The notes beneath the pieces are model-generated. The model was given only the letters and a program-made list of their open reading frames with translations, was not told where the DNA came from and ran no database searches. A stretch of 64,000 nt of DNA, from NCBI RefSeq assembly GCF_000276665.1, contig NW_004955429.1:3138852-3202851 (forward strand). The letters are read 5' to 3'. Below are positions 1 to 13,405 of the stretch, in pieces (the stretch's first letter is position 1; each line of letters starts with the position of its first letter). The translations under genes were made by a program, and so were the position numbers. This stretch comes from Chinchilla lanigera (lineage: Eukaryota > Chordata > Mammalia > Rodentia > Chinchillidae).

Positions 1-189
1 ATGACAGAGCAGTTGTGGAAAGCAGTAAGGTTATTCCCTAAGAAGTTAAAAATAGAATTAGAAAGAATTATTATGTAATCCAACGATTCCACTTTTAAGT
101 GTCAACCCAAGACAAGTGACAGGAGAGTTTCAAAAAGGTAATTGTACACCCACATTCCTATCTGCATTCTTCATGGTAACCCACAGGTG

Positions 190-690
190 GAATGAACTCA
201 GGTGTTTCCAGATAGATGAATAAATCAATGAATGTGGTATATATATACGTACAATGAAATATTATTCGGCCTTAAAATGGGTGCGCCTTGGGGACTTTAT
301 GCCAAGTGAAATATACCAGTCATAAGACAACACTGTATAATTATATTTATATGAGTGAGGAACCTATCATAATCAAATTCATAAAGGCAGGATGTGTAGT
401 GGTGGTTTCCAGGAGCTGAGGTTGTGGTGGGCAGTGATGGGGAGTTATTGTTTAATGGAAACAGAGCTTCAGTTGAGCTCAGAGTGATTCAACCATCATA
501 GTGATTGTTGTACAGCAGTGAGAGTACCTCATAGCACTGAAATGTAGGAGTTAATGTGGTAAATTTTGCATGTATCTTCCCATAATGAAAAACCATGGAA
601 AAAAAGAGAAAGGATCCTGTTTGATTAGTGAACGTTAGGATTTCTCTTTTGAATCCAAGCTCTGACTCCCTATGTACCAGCCCTGTGACC
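190..690 (+). mobile_element. Old L1 3' end fragment
   Basis: The stretch contains the typical L1 phrase for a plasmid-like 'AATATTATTCGGCC' segment near 258-272, then text resembling L1M 3' UTRs (a 'tggtttccaggagctgaggttg'-like part, followed by decayed GT-rich sequence). The ORF at 489-698 minus lies inside it and is not a gene. Confidence 0.65.
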
Positions 691-837
691 GTGGCCATGT
701 CACGCGTGAGGTATTAAGAGTTAAACGGAGAAGGGAAACCTGCCAACTGCTTAAAATTCTTGTATACATGGCAATACTTCATGAGCTATGTCACCACCAG
801 GCAGATGTGAGGAATAGACTATTTTGTGTTTCCAATC

Positions 838-925
838 AAATAAATTAGATCAACAGCTATGTAAAGTGTTTAGGACAGTGCCTGGCACAGTGCACACACT
901 CAATATCAGCTATGGCATCATTACT
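838..925 (+). mobile_element. MIR SINE fragment
   Basis: The sequence around GACAGTGCCTGGCAC at 873-887, followed by CTCAATATCAGCTATGGC, matches the 3' part of the MIR consensus. It is a short diverged copy. Confidence 0.7.
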
Positions 926-1605
926 TTATAATCTTTTTTTATGTTGGAAGTAAGGAGCAAGCACACTGGCACCCTTGAACTCTGCATCTAAACTCACAGA
1001 CGCTCAAGGGCTCCTGCTCCATAATAACTGACTGAATGTCTCTGCACAGTCTTTCCTATTACAGCACACTCAATAGCTCCCCAACGACCTGAAAGAGTTA
1101 ATTAGCATCCCTAACCACCTCGGGCACTGGCCACAATTCAGCTGGGGTAATAAAAAGAGCATAATGACCTCAGGTTATTTATACCTTCAATTGCTTAAAT
1201 CAATGGTATGATAAAGTGTAGTACTTAACAAGCAGAAGGAACTGTAATGTAACTGTAATTTATAAAGTTAGAGTGACATGTTTTTTAAAGGCTAAAAGGG
1301 ATACAAAAGCACTAGTAATTAATTTGTGGTATAAAAGCATTAATCATACTGGCTAGCCACATTCTTGCAAGCTGGAGCTAGGATGGCCAGTGCCCGTCCA
1401 GTCCTATGCCAGCCATCTGTCATATGCCTTAGACAGACTTATTTTCTAGAAGGTTCCAGAAAATTACTAGCAATTTAGACAATGTAAAGGGAACCCTGAA
1501 GGGAGGAGAAGGAAATGGAGAAATGGAAGACGGGAGATAGCAAGAGAGAGTGCCAGAGGAAATTAATTTCTAATCATGCCCTTGAGATTCCATACTGATA
1601 ATAAA

Positions 1606-1640
1606 TGAGAGAGAGAGACAGAGACAGAGAGAGAGAAAGG
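1606..1640. repeat. GA-rich simple repeat
   Basis: Interrupted GAGA/GACA tract visible by eye. Confidence 0.85.
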
Positions 1641-1779
1641 TAGAGCTCTTCCCTGTAGTAGAATGAAGGAACTAATAAATAGAGAAGGAATAGAGTTAGA
1701 AAATCACTGTTTTGCAGACATCATCACAGTAATTCAGGCAAGACTCATACATGGATACTAAACTAGTGGATGAAAATTT

Positions 1780-2610
1780 CAGAAGGAACAGGATATTTAC
1801 ATGGTCTCAAGGCATCCTCTACAAGATACTTGGTAACTGCAAAGGAGAAAGTAGTCATCTTGTAGTGGAGAAACCTAGCAGACAGCACCTTGACCAAATG
1901 GACAAATGTAACACTACTGATAATGGAACAAAACTCCTGATGAGATGCAGGGAAGAAAGATGAGCATCACCTCCCTGAAGGTCCTGCCCCAGAGGCAGCT
2001 TGAATCTAACCATGAGGAGACATCAGGTAATCCAACTTAACTACAAAATAAATGGTCTACACTCTGCACAGATATCAATGTCAGGAAAGACAAAGGAAAG
2101 CTGAGCAAGTGCTCCTGGGTAAAGGAGACTGAAGAGACACAGCAACTGAGGACCACATGATCCTAGACATCAAAAACAAGTAGCTACGAAGGACTACTGG
2201 TGAGACAACTGGTGAGATTTGAATAACGGATGCAGATCTGGTATCAATAGTGTTGTTGACAAATTTCCTGGTATTGGTAACGGTCCTGTGATTACTTATG
2301 CCAGTGGATATCTTCATTCCTGGGAAATACACACTCAGGTATGAAGAGGTAACAGGGCATGATACTGCAAGGAACTCTCATTTGGTGATTATTATGTAAA
2401 TGATAAACAAAATATTTATTACAGTCCAAATGTAATTTTGAATAATTTAACACACATATATATGGAAAGATAAAGACAAAGGAAATGTGTTTGAATGGTC
2501 ACAATTGGTGAATCTGGGTATAGAGTACATGGGGGTTCTTGTTACTATTTTTGCAATTTTGCTTTGTTTGGAGTTATTTTTAAAAATTCAAAGTAAAAAA
2601 AAAGGGGGTG
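1780..2610 (+). mobile_element. Ancient A-tailed interspersed repeat, family uncertain
   Basis: The segment carries phrases I know from an old mammalian repeat 3' end: 'gggaaatacacactcaggtat' style text near 2320-2341, 'ggcatgatactgcaaggaactctca', then 'tacatgggggttct' near 2527, ending in an A-run at 2597-2605. It overlaps the first part of a 128-codon ORF (2487-2873), which is therefore not a gene. I cannot assign the family with certainty; it may be a LINE or LTR 3' end. Confidence 0.5.
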
Positions 2611-3759
2611 TCAATACACTAGCAATGAAGAACCTTTACTTCTCTGAGGTTCTTTGGTTTGAAACCCATCAGAAGCTGTCAACACAAGCTAAGCCGGGCC
2701 TGCGGGTCACCCTCCCTACGCTACTCTTTCATCTCACTCCTGCTGCCTTCTCCATTTTTCTTGCAGTTTTACAGTGTGAGATAATCTCAGAGAGAATGTT
2801 GGCTGCTCAGGAAAAGCTCCTACCCAATTTTAGCCAAAAGAATAAGGAACTCTCCTATACTATAGAACACTAGCTTGAATTCCTCCATTCCAATTATTTT
2901 CTGTTCCCCATAAACGTGTGCAATATTACATGTCAGTAAAAAAAGAGTAAGTTACTCAGCAAAGGAAATATGACCTCAGCTATCCATTGTATCCCTTCCT
3001 TTTCACAGATAATTAACGTTTCCTTTCTAGTAAGTTTTTAGAGTTTGCATCAGGAGTGTTCCCCAAAGTTGCTCCTATGTCCCCAGTGCATCAGTGTGCA
3101 GAGGTGGGGGTGGGCCACAGAGGTGACCGGATCACAAGGACTCTGACCTCAGCCAAAAGATTGGGTTTATAATTTGGTGAGATCCTGGGAGGTAGCAGAA
3201 ACTTTAAGAACTGGTCAGAGCTGGAGAAAGCTGGTCACTGAAGGTGTACCTTTGAAAGGGATATTTTGCCCCTTGACCCTTTCTTCTTGCTCTCTGTGTA
3301 CCTCCTGTCTGCCGGGAGGTGGCCTGCTGGGTTCCACCACATGCTCCCACTCTATTTCATTATAGCAGTGGGAAGCTAGCACACACCTCCCTCGCCTCAC
3401 AATGAAATGGCCCTCAACTCTCTTAACCCTCATCCGGAAAACAACAAAAGCATCCCACACTGTGACATCATACCCTGTAACTTTATTCAACAAAATAAAA
3501 TGTTTAAAAATGTTATATTGTTGATATTTGTGTCTATTCCTGAGCTACCTTATTTACTAACTTACCAAAAGTACTTTATTATTACATATTATTTCCAAAT
3601 CAGATTACAATGTCTTTGAGAGAAAGAACAGAGCTTCATTAATGTTTGTATTTTCCATAGGGCCTATGACTTTGTACAGAGTAAATGTTCAATAAATGTT
3701 TACATGAATATTAAATGAAAATGAACAAAAAAACCAAAAAGAAATTGTGGATTCACATA

Positions 3760-4830
3760 CCTCTCCAGCTTCTGCCCTGTCAATGCAAACAAGCAAACAA
3801 ATCTAAAACCAATGTAACTCAAACCACCCTGGACTCAACATTCCTCTCTGGGTTCTGCTCTACCTCCTGTCCTTCACTGTTCAAACTGCCAGAAATGTAG
3901 CCTGTATTTTTTGTTCTTTTCCACCTCTAATACTCACCCAACAGCCAACACTAACTGCCTCTGCCCTCACTCTCCACTGAAATTTCCCTTGCCAACCTTA
4001 CCAGCCTTCTCGGAAGTAAAGCCAAGGGACAGTTGGTGGACCTCCTTTCATCTACTGATAGCATTTGACACTGTTAACTCTCTTCCTTCTTGAAACACTA
4101 CAGTGGCCCTCATGGCCCCACTTCCTGATTCTCTCCCAACCATTTGGGCTGCTTCTTCTCAGCTTCCTTTGCAGGATCTTCTTTCTCTCCCTGTCCCTGA
4201 AACATGACTCCTCCTCAGTGTTCTTTCTCGGACCCACTTCTACTTGGCTTCCATGTGTCTTCTGAGATCCAGGCTCATATTTCCCAGTGACTACTCACCA
4301 CCCTCACTTGAATATCTCATAAGCTCTTCATCTCCATGTCTGAACTCTTCACCTTCATAAGGCTGGGTGGATGCATCTCAGAGAATAGCACTGTGTCAAC
4401 GTGGCTGTTTGTCCTTGACTCTTCTCTCAGCCTGAATAGCATTCAACCATCACTTCCTATGAGCTCCAGCACTCCATCTCCACTGCTCTACCATGAGTCA
4501 GCTCATCGTCCATTGTCTCCTGTCCATATTACTATAACAGCCACCAACATCCAGTTTCTAATTCACATGTCACTCTGTATTTAAAATTGTCTTTCTAATG
4601 TAAAACTATGTTGTTGCTGTCCTGCTCACGGCCCTTCAGTAGAGTCCCACATCTTCAGCTGAAAATCTCACTTCACCCTGTTTCTTGAACAAGTCAAGCT
4701 CTTTGTTATATCCATGGCCTCTGCCTAAAACATTCCTCTTCTCTTCATCTGGTTAACTCCCACCATGCTTCCTCTAGGTGAAGAATTAATGGATATCAGG
4801 AGCAATCTGTCCCTTCCTGGCATCATGCTT
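3760..4830 (+). mobile_element. LINE L2 fragment
   Basis: The C/T-rich text follows the L2 reverse-transcriptase consensus: 'gcatttgacactgttaactc' near 4061-4080, then 'ccttcttgaaacact', 'cttgactcttctctcag' near 4413-4430, and 'ctgctcacggcccttcagt' near 4620-4640. Copies of this age are heavily diverged. The small plus-strand ORFs here (3911-4584) are relics of the element. Confidence 0.65.
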
Positions 4831-5284
4831 ATCTTCTTTGTGTGTGATTGCTTGTTTCATGCTACACTAAGTTTTGTAACATAAGTGACTATGTCCACAT
4901 TGTCTGCCACAGGGCTCCCAGTCAAGGTCACTGCCATAGGCTTACACAGTCCTGTTCCCATCCTATGAAAACTTAATATTTTTCCAAATTATTATCCATA
5001 TAAGACATATTTTCTTTTTCCCCTATTTGGGAAACACCATTTCTCTTGGTAGCTGAATCCAGTTCTTGAAACACCACTCAATTTTCTTTCACAAATATTT
5101 ATTTTTCTCTAAATATGAATTCACTTTTCTTTTTTCTCCTTGGACATATCAATACATCAATTAATTTAGATTTCACTAATTCAAATTTTGCAGCTATCAG
5201 ATCCAATGACACTTGAGTGAAAAATAATTTATCTCATCATTGCAAATGCTCAAGTTTTTGCTAAAAATGATACTGAAAGAAACA

Positions 5285-5500
5285 GTTAATGTTTAATTGT
5301 TTGATCAATCTTGCATGCCCATATCTGGTAATCTAAGTAACTACTTTGAAGATAACAGTAAGTAACACAACAACTACTGTAGATTTCCTATCATCTTGTT
5401 TTGAAATTCTGTATCATTTCTTAAAGTTTTTGTGTTGTTTTGTTTTTGTTATTTTCTTCTTTTCTCTTTAAAATAAAATAAAAATAAATAAATAATGAAA
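5285..5500 (+). repeat. Unrecognised A-tailed repeat, copy 1 of 4
   Basis: A unit of about 215 bp begins near 'tttgatcaatcttgcat', passes through 'tctggtaatct' and 'gaagataacagtaagtaa', continues as T-rich text with 'gtgttgttttgtttttgt', and ends 'tctctttaaaataaaataaa'. The same order of blocks occurs at 37.64-37.80, 37.80-38.02 and 61.84-62.06 kb. The A-tail suggests retroposition. I do not recognise the family. Confidence 0.75.
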
Positions 5501-6617
5501 AGTGAACACTTAAACTAGGATCTATGAAATCAGGGTTTCATTTCTCTTTTGAAGTTATTAAGATATTTTTCCAAAATATAATATCCTTTGGTAGTTATGA
5601 TACTTGCTCTTAAAATATAAGTCCTGGTGAACTAATGTTTTTCATTACCATATTTTTATTCCAATCATTAGAATATATATAATAAAATTAAAATGACTTT
5701 TGCTTTTCAATTCTGAGAGAATTTAGTTCAAACAAATGAAGATTCATTATAAATTTCTTTTTTTTTTTGGTTTAACTGAGAACTATGTTTCATTTTGAAT
5801 GGGTCACCAAAGTAAGACCTTGTGATCACTAAGGAAGGCTATCTCACGGTACTATTCATTTCTCACATGTGGCTTTGGGCTTGTTGCTAAAAAGGCGCAT
5901 ACTATTCTCCTTCACTAGAAAATTTCCCTTCAATTGGAAACTTCTACCAAAGAACAAGATAAAACCTCACTCACTGTTAAACTAATGTGCAGAGTTAGAA
6001 AGAGTAACTACAAGAAATGAAAGCCTTAAAGAGTGGGTCCAAGTTCATGTTTGGTAAAGTCTGGAGGAACTTTACAAAGCATGTTAGGAGAAACGAGAAT
6101 GTTAGGACTCAGCTGGCCAGCCTTAAGTGACTGCTTTTGACTGCACATCTGATCTTCTCAAAGGTATAACAAAAACAAAATGGAGGCCAAGAGTGGTTTT
6201 GCATATGACTGAAATGGTGGGTACACATGATTGGCCAAGGCCTTCGTCCTGGCTCCTGACCCCAGGCACTTCAGTTTCACTTAAACCACCAAGACCAGGA
6301 TCTCGTCTTAAATTCATACTGACTATATGAACTATCAATGTAGAAGTGAAGATTACATGTAGAGACTAACATAGCTTTAATATTTTCTCAACATACTCTG
6401 ATACAATAGTATTTGAGAATAAACTGGTAGAAACTTTTAAAAGGTAACTAGGCTTGACTTATCTTTTATTTTAAAATGTCCATATAATTTAAACTAGTAT
6501 TTATATAAAGAATTAATCATAAACAGAGGAGTTGTGAACATGTAAAGATATGCCCTGAAGGACGGGAAGGTTGTTTATAACAGCAATAACAGAAATAGGG
6601 GAACATATAGCAACACT

Positions 6618-6815
6618 CCAATACTTTGCACTTGCCCTATGCTAGGTATCATTTTCAATATTTGACACTTATCACTGTAACAATCCTATGAAGGGGGTGC
6701 TACTATGTTTTTCCTTTTTTCAGATATAGAAACTGAGTCACAAAGGGGCATTTGCCAAGACTGGGTTCTGCAGCTGAGGTCAAACAGCTCAGCTCCAGAG
6801 CCAGCTCTGTAAAGT
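6618..6815 (+). mobile_element. MIR SINE
   Basis: The block contains 'caatcctatgaagggggtgctactatg', 'cagatatagaaactgagtcacaaag' and a trailing 'cagctc..ccagagccagctct' part, in the order of the MIR consensus. Confidence 0.75.
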
Positions 6816-8464
6816 ACCGTGATGCTGTCTGACATTACGGTTAAGCACGTTTATGTTTGCAAGGATGTGGGACAATACATTATTGTGTCTAGTAAGAAAA
6901 AGAAATAAAATCATGAGTGTATAAAGAGAAAGCAAAAAGATAAAAAAGAAAGAACAAACCTGTACATTTAGAAAAAGAGATGCCAGGGTTTAGATACCAC
7001 TGGATGGTGTAACTATTGTCTGTTATTGTTTCCAGGAAGCAAGTGTTGGTTTTGGATGACAAAAATGGTTAAGTATTCTTGTGAAAGCTCTTAGTTTGCT
7101 TCCTGCTTGCGCCCACATTTCCCTGTACATTTTCCCCCTTTGCCTTGCTTCACAATTCCCTCAGGGTGTTCCTCTTAAGTCTCCCCCTTTTATTTCTTAC
7201 CTTTCCTATTTCCTCTCTTCTTCCTTGCTTCCTGCATTTTCCTAGGAGTCTCATGAATAGAAGAGAAAAGCCCCATTCTTCCTGGCCACTTACTGACCCA
7301 CTGGAATTCCACTCGTGACTCCTCCTAACCAGGTTAGCTAGGAGGAACAGTGAGGACAGAGAGGCCCGGTTCTGGATCGGTGATTCTTTCCTGAGTTCTA
7401 GGCCTCTCACTTCATTTGGGTACACACCTTTCCCACACCTTTCTACTCCCCCAGCTCTGTCAGGCCCACTGACCACAACACCCACATTCCCACCTCCTTG
7501 TGTGGCTTTGCCTGTGGTACTCAGTAAGCTGTGACCACTCCTGCCTTTCCTTGTACTCATCCGACTCATCCTCAATTTGAACACCCAACTTTAGTTCTAC
7601 CTGTTGCATGTTTCCATGCCTTACTGATATACAGATGGTGTTCTTTGCACCACAGATTAGAGCCATACATTTATCTCCTTCCGATGCTTCTAACACCTTC
7701 CCATCTACAGCAGATGCTGCTAGGGGACTGGGAGGATGCCCTATGCTTTGCTAGCATCTAGTGACACGATGGGCCATTGGCACCCTGCTGTCTAATGAAG
7801 AAAGGAATAAATAAACGGCTAATTCAATGGATCACTTTTAATTCAGTGAAAGCTCTTCCTTAACCCTTTAAAGACTAAGCCTAATTTTTTGTACCTTCCG
7901 GTCTATAGGCCAGGGATGCTCCACATGCCTGAACGCTCTGTAAACCTCCGCCACGAAGCACGACAACTCATCGCCGCATCCCTAGGGCATTTGACTGCCA
8001 ACTCAGAAAAGGATTTTCCCCGCAGAGCTCTTTGGTTCCTGCACAAAGTTTCGGAATGGCTGGGGTGTTACTTACTTCCTGCTCATAAGCTGGCCCCCAC
8101 TTGTTACCCATCAAGTTTACACGATCATCACGGGGCCTATAGTGATAATTTCTCATAAATCAGTGCGCCAGCAGCCTGCTGTCGCTAACGTGCCCAAGTG
8201 ATAAATGTCCTTCAGTACCATCTTGGTGGAGACTATTTCAATTGATTTAACAAAGGTTCCAACTGAGTCACAGGCCGTGAAAGGCTCCATGGCATTGCGG
8301 AACATCTGGGGACTCCTGGCAAGAGCCCAGGCAGAAAGAAGCCACAAGCAGCCCTGGCTGCCATGGAGGTCGGGTTGCTGCCCCACAGGCGCCCGGCTGC
8401 AGACCAGGAGGTCTTTGCGTGAACTGCAAACTGCTGACCAACAAGGCTGCAGGCTCATGCTCAC

Positions 8465-8544
8465 CTCTCATCACATTTAATCAGAATCACGCTGTCTGTT
8501 CCAATCCCCAAGGCGGCAGCTCCCTTTTTGAGAGAAAAATGACT
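8465..8544 (-). CDS. GAD2: GAD2 exon 8
   Basis: GAD2 encodes glutamate decarboxylase 65, the PLP enzyme that makes GABA from glutamate at synaptic vesicle membranes. This 80-nt exon starts in phase 0 after TTTACAG and ends AG|GTGAGC. It encodes 26 full codons, beginning [15 protein letters not shown] and ending LIKCDE, plus two bases of the next Arg codon. These are about residues 281-306 of the decarboxylase fold, just after the FTSEH end of exon 7. The match to mammalian GAD65 is essentially residue for residue. It is the last GAD2 exon in the window; the PLP-binding lysine (NPHK) lies in later exons. Confidence 0.97.
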
Positions 8545-8984
8545 CTGTAAAAAAAGCATATTTGTAATTAGTGTCACATAAAGCTAAGATCCATTTTCCC
8601 TCTGCTGCATTTTCCCCTCTATGCCTAATCTGTATCTCCAAAGCCTGAGCTGCTAAGAGAGAAGAGCATACTTCACTTATGCTTTAGAAAATAATTGTGC
8701 TGAAAGACATATAACTTAAGTACAGGTAATTTAAACACCACCTTAAATATTTTTAAGCAGAATCATTTCTGTGGCCCTAAGTATTTCTGCACTGCTGTAC
8801 AGTTGCTGCCACCATCTTTTCATCTATAAAACTAAAACTCTTCACACTGAGTGACAAGCGCCCATTCTCCGGCTCCTTGAAACCTCCATTCTATGTCCTG
8901 TCTCTGTGAACTTGACTGTTCTATGCTCCTCACACGCGTGTCATCACACAGCATTTTGTTTCTCATTACCAGTTCATTGCACTT

Positions 8985-9720
8985 AGCATAGTGATGTTAG
9001 GGTTCACCCTGTAGCAGCATGGAGAATTTCCTTCCCTTTGAAGGTAGGTTGACACTCCATGTATATGAAGACCACATTTTGCTTAGACCTCCCGCCATCC
9101 ATGGACACTTGGGTTGCTTCTACCTTTTGGTTACTGTGAACAGTGCCACCAGAAACACTGCCGTACAAACACTTCATTGAGACTCTACTTTCAACTGTTG
9201 GGTAGACACTTAGAACTTTTTGAGGAGCTACTATATTCCTTTCCACAGGCTGTATGCCATTTTAAACTCCATCAGTGCAAACATGTTCCAGTCCACCACT
9301 CCATCTCCAGTTCCACATCTCCAGTTCCACATTCTCACCATTTATAATTTCATCCCTCCCTCTCTGCCTCCCTCTCTCCCCTTCCCTCTCTCTCCCCAAT
9401 CTCTTTTTCTTTTTCTCTCTTTCTTGTTTTAGTTTTTCCCAGATTGTTATCAAACTCTTGGGCTCAAGGGATTCTCCTGCCTCATCTTCCCAAGCAGTTG
9501 GGACTACAGGTGTGTGTCACCATGCCCACCCTATAAATGTCTCTCTTTTGATAACAACCTTCCTGACAGATGTGAGATGGTAATACATCTTTTCACATGT
9601 TTGTTGGTCATTTTTACATTTTCTTTGAAGAAATATCTATTCGGGTCCTTTGACCATTTTTGAATGTGGCTATTTATTTTTTGTAATTGTTGAACTCATT
9701 TAAACTGTGTGTGTGCCCAC
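8985..9720 (-). mobile_element. L1 3' region remnant, interrupted
   Basis: Read on the minus strand the text resembles mammalian L1 3' ends. On the plus strand the phrases 'catccatggacacttgggttgcttct' (9098-9123) and 'gacagatgtgagatggtaa' (9564-9582) are complementary to standard L1 text. A CT-rich tract (~9355-9425) and a B1 (9434-9532) sit inside. Confidence 0.7.
9434..9532 (-). mobile_element. B1-type SINE
   Basis: The reverse complement gives the B1 right part: 'ctgcctcatcttcccaag' and 'gggactacaggtgtgtgtcaccatgccca' are on the plus strand. Confidence 0.75.
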
Positions 9721-9749
9721 ACACGTGCATATGTGTGTGTATGTGTCCA

Positions 9750-9872
9750 GCTTTTTTTTTTTTTGAGACAGATTCTTCAGGAAGTTGCCCAGGTTGGCCT
9801 TGAACTTGTGATTTTCCTACCTCTGCCTTCTGATTGGCTGGGGTTATAGGCATGTGTCACTGCACTTGGCTT
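9750..9872 (-). mobile_element. B1-type SINE
   Basis: A T-run (9751-9764), then 'gagacagattct', 'gcccaggttggccttgaac' and 'ggcatgtgtcactgcacttggc' form a full B1 in reverse orientation. Confidence 0.8.
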
Positions 9873-12800
9873 CATTTAGGCTTTTTGAAGGAAGAGAGCA
9901 CATTGTTGGAAATGGTAATGAAATCTGATAACCAGAACAATTGGTAATGGAGTCAATTTTATGTATCAAAGATAAGCCCACCCCAGCAAGTATGTAGTGT
10001 ATGGATCTCAGATTTGCATTTTCTGCCAAGAGAAAACATTGTTTCTCCCCAGTTGAGGAAAAATGTGTGCATTATGTAAGGGGAGAAGTTGGCTCTAAAC
10101 CCAGGAGTCTTCATCCCCGTTCCTGGAGTGGCCGTTTGCTTGCAGCTGACTACCCAGTCTAGGGCAGGCTCAGTTAGGACACATCAGCTACTGGCTGGGA
10201 GGAGCAGCCAGTCTGTGCATGGAGAATTGGCTGCTGACAACCCACTGGTCTTCATGCTTTTGGTTTTTGACTTTGGGCAGCACTCTGCGTCTCAATGGGG
10301 CTAATCACTGTGCCATTTGGAGAGCTGAGAAAGGCTAACCTAAACCCAGCTGTTCCACATCTGCCCATCAGCCCCCTACTATTAACTACAGATCATTAAG
10401 CTGTCCAAAAGGAAAGCTGTTTCCTCAATTTACATCTCCAAAGGGCTGCTGACTGGAATTTCAGGTTATTATCTCAAGAGTGTACGTTCTCTCTGAATGC
10501 TCGCTTTCCTCTCATCTATATTCTTCAATATGCAGCAACAAAAACTCTTATTATGTTTTAGGGGATATGTCTAATAAGCAAGAAGAAATCACATTTATAG
10601 TAGCAGCAAATAAAATCAACCAATAACAGAGACACTGTGAAGGGAGGACTTTTAAAAGCTCAGTGCAGCTAGACATAATGAGAAAGGGCCATTAGCCTCC
10701 CTTTACAACCCCAGAATGACAAAGTGGATAATTGTTACCAACATACCTGGGAAGTGGGAGAGAAAGCCTAACTGGGTCAGGATTTGTAAAGAAGCAGGAC
10801 CCCCCAAAACCTCAGTGCCCGTGCTTTCTTATACGTAGCAGAGACCAGGGTGCCAGGGAGGAGCTGGGAGGAAAGCAGGGCTGGGAGGGCAGGGCGCAGA
10901 GCAGAGGAGCCAGCTGCCCACTCGGCGAGAATGAGCTCCTCACATCATGCCCCTCAGTGCATCAGATCTTAAGCACAGACGGCAAAATGGCAAATTGGGG
11001 CTAACTAAGTAAGAGCTCTGGTGCACCTGGCCAGTGAGAGGAGGTTTTCTTGTCTGATCTTTAATGAAAAAGAACAGGGATTCTTAAATAAGGAGAAATT
11101 GCCCGGGATAATTGATCACGGCGCTGAATTACAAAAAAAACACAGGCTCACACAGAAAGCTTAGAGATGGGGAACAAAGGAGGTGTGAAGCACAAAAGAG
11201 AAAATTAGTTACTGAATACTGAGTTTGTTTATGTTTTCAGCACAGGGAGCAAAGACACAGCCCAATGGTAACTGCAAAGAGCAAGGGACCTGCGGAGAGG
11301 AAGGGGCCCGGGGCAGGGTACCATTCTGAGTGAGGAGGAAACAATGAAGACTGCTTAGATGCCAGGTCCCTCTGTGCCACTGATGCAGCGCATGAAGATT
11401 CCTTTTTAATATCTGGCACCATGTTTACTGGACCAGAGGAGAAGAACATCCAAAGAACACCCTCCTGGACGTCGGGAAGCCTGAAAAGGTGGTGTCTGGG
11501 AGGACTCAGGATGCCCTGCCTGGAGCACAGGGCATTAGGGCCAAGTGACATGGGTTGCCTTCATATCTGAATGGCTATGCCAATGTGGGGCTGGGCAGAC
11601 AGACTGCCTTGAGTGGCTTCAGAAGGCAAAATTATGCCTAAGTGGGATGCTTCAAGCATTCAAATTTGTTCTTAAACAATGAAGGCTCCTGTAGTAGTCA
11701 ATTGCTCATCCATAGAATGGCGCAAAATGAGCTAAGGATCACATACCACACCCCCTTCTTCTCCCCCTGATCTGGGAAACGTGACCATAGATCTTTGATA
11801 GAATCAAGTGCTTATTTAGGACTAAGTCATGTTTCCATTTAAGGCCAATAGATATTAAAGTCTATATTATCTTTATTTTACACTCAGTGAAGATTTCAAC
11901 TTTGATGGGAAGAGTAATCCCCTATTTCTTTTTAAATATATAAGTCATCTAAATACTGGCTGCAGTTTCAGCTGGTATTTTATACATGTGAGAATAAACA
12001 TGGGATTTTATAATTACAGAACATCACATTTAAAAAATAAGCAGGCTGTCTGGGTTGAGTGGGATGAGATTACCCGGGTTGGAGGAGCCCTGCTGGACCA
12101 CTCCGTTGAGTCCAGTGCTAGAGGCTGTAGCATGAGCTCCTGTGCTCTTAATGGAGACAATAAATTTCACCTCCCACTGGGGCTAGTGAGAAAGGAAGCT
12201 AAATGGCAGAGCTCTGGGACAAACCAGCCCCAAGAGTCTTGAGTCTCCCCAGCTTGCCAGCTCCTCTTCCTCTATTTGAATTTAGATCAGAAATCTTAAA
12301 AGCTGCAGTAATTCTTTCAAGCTATTGTTAGTAGCATCCAAATATCTAACTGTACTCAGATTCAATTGCCCAGTAGCTCACAGGGTTGTAGAGACAGCCC
12401 TGGGCTGGCAGGGTGTCAAGATGTTGGAGACAGCCTTCGGTACCCACCCCCCACCACCTCCCACCGTGTCTCTACTTGCTCTCTCTACCAGGGGATTCCA
12501 GCCATCCGGGTCTGTGTGACTTTGCTAAACTTGTTTTTCCCTCAAAGCCTTGGTACTACCTGTTCTGTTTTCCTGGAAAACCCTTACCTTGGAGAGTTAT
12601 ATGGCTTCCTCTTTCTTTTGGGGTGGGTCTCCGCTTAACCATCACATCCACAGAGGACCACTTATGAACACCCGGTACAATAGCTCACTACTACCCTGCT
12701 CTGTTTTCACCATGGATGTTACAGGAAATGGTTACTGGTTTACTGTCTGTCCACTGCTGTCATGACAGAGGACGTGCAAACTTTGTTAGAGTATACAGTG

Positions 12801-12894
12801 GACAAATATTTGTTGAGCTTTCTCACTATGTGGCTAGAGAACAAGTCTGGAGAACTGCCCACTATTTACTGACATAAATCTCTAGCCACAAATT

Positions 12895-13048
12895 CCTTTG
12901 TTTGTTTTTTGAGACCATGTTTCACTGTTTTCCAGGCTGGCCTTGAACTCACAATGAAGCCCAGGATGGCCTTGAACTTGTGATAGTTCTCCTGCCTCAG
13001 CTCCCTGAATACTGGGATTACAGGCATAAACTACCACACCCTGCTACA
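12895..13048 (-). mobile_element. B1 SINE with internal duplication
   Basis: The phrase 'ccaggctggccttgaactc' is followed about 29 bp later by 'ccaggatggccttgaactt', the internal duplication typical of rodent B1. It ends 'ggcataaactaccacaccctg'. Confidence 0.85.
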
Positions 13049-13404
13049 AATTCCAGTGTTAAGATGTGGTTTCATTGACTGAGTTTAATGGACCATAATA
13101 CCTCTAATCCAAGGGCCATTTTAAAAGCAAATCCAGAGGTCTTCTTGGCACCCACTCCAAAAAGCCAGGATCCTTCCCAAGTAGGAACCAGGTACGTGCC
13201 CTTTCACCAAGACCAGTGGCTCGGGGAAAGACGGACGAAACTAGAGACTTCAAATAATGAAAGAGAAATGGCACATCCACTTAGGAACTGCAGGTCCTAA
13301 CTCTAATGATTTGGCATCAAATCTTCTACCTTCTAGGCATAAAATCTATCAGTTGTCCATGGACTTGACCTTTTGGTATGAACACTCTTCGGTGTGTGGA
13401 GTGA

Positions 13405-13405
<1 letters not shown>

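Larger units (their letters stand above)
1..8464 (-). other. GAD2: GAD2 intron 8 (partial, runs off the window)
   Basis: The donor at 8463-8464 follows exon 8 (GTGAGC on the minus strand). I searched the minus strand for exon 9 and later exons by expected protein and DNA content and did not find them, so they should lie to the left. The intron holds an L1 3' end (~190-690), a MIR (~838-925), a GA-rich tract (1606-1640), an old A-tailed repeat (~1780-2610), an L2 block (~3760-4830), one copy of the unrecognised A-tailed family (~5285-5500) and a MIR (~6618-6815). The rest shows nothing I can name. Confidence 0.85.

Noticed and set aside
2487..2873. 128-codon plus-strand ORF with a hydrophobic start
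   Set aside because: Its first part lies in the 3' end of an old A-tailed repeat; the 'tacatgggggttct' text and A-run are repeat features. No family match to the rest.
7150..7584. 144-codon minus ORF in GAD2 intron 8
   Set aside because: No recognisable family, low-complexity basic content, no splice or promoter context.
1..8460. GAD2 exons 9-16
   Set aside because: I looked for the GKMIPSDLERR and VDAAWGGG coding text on the minus strand and did not find it. These exons should lie to the left of the window.
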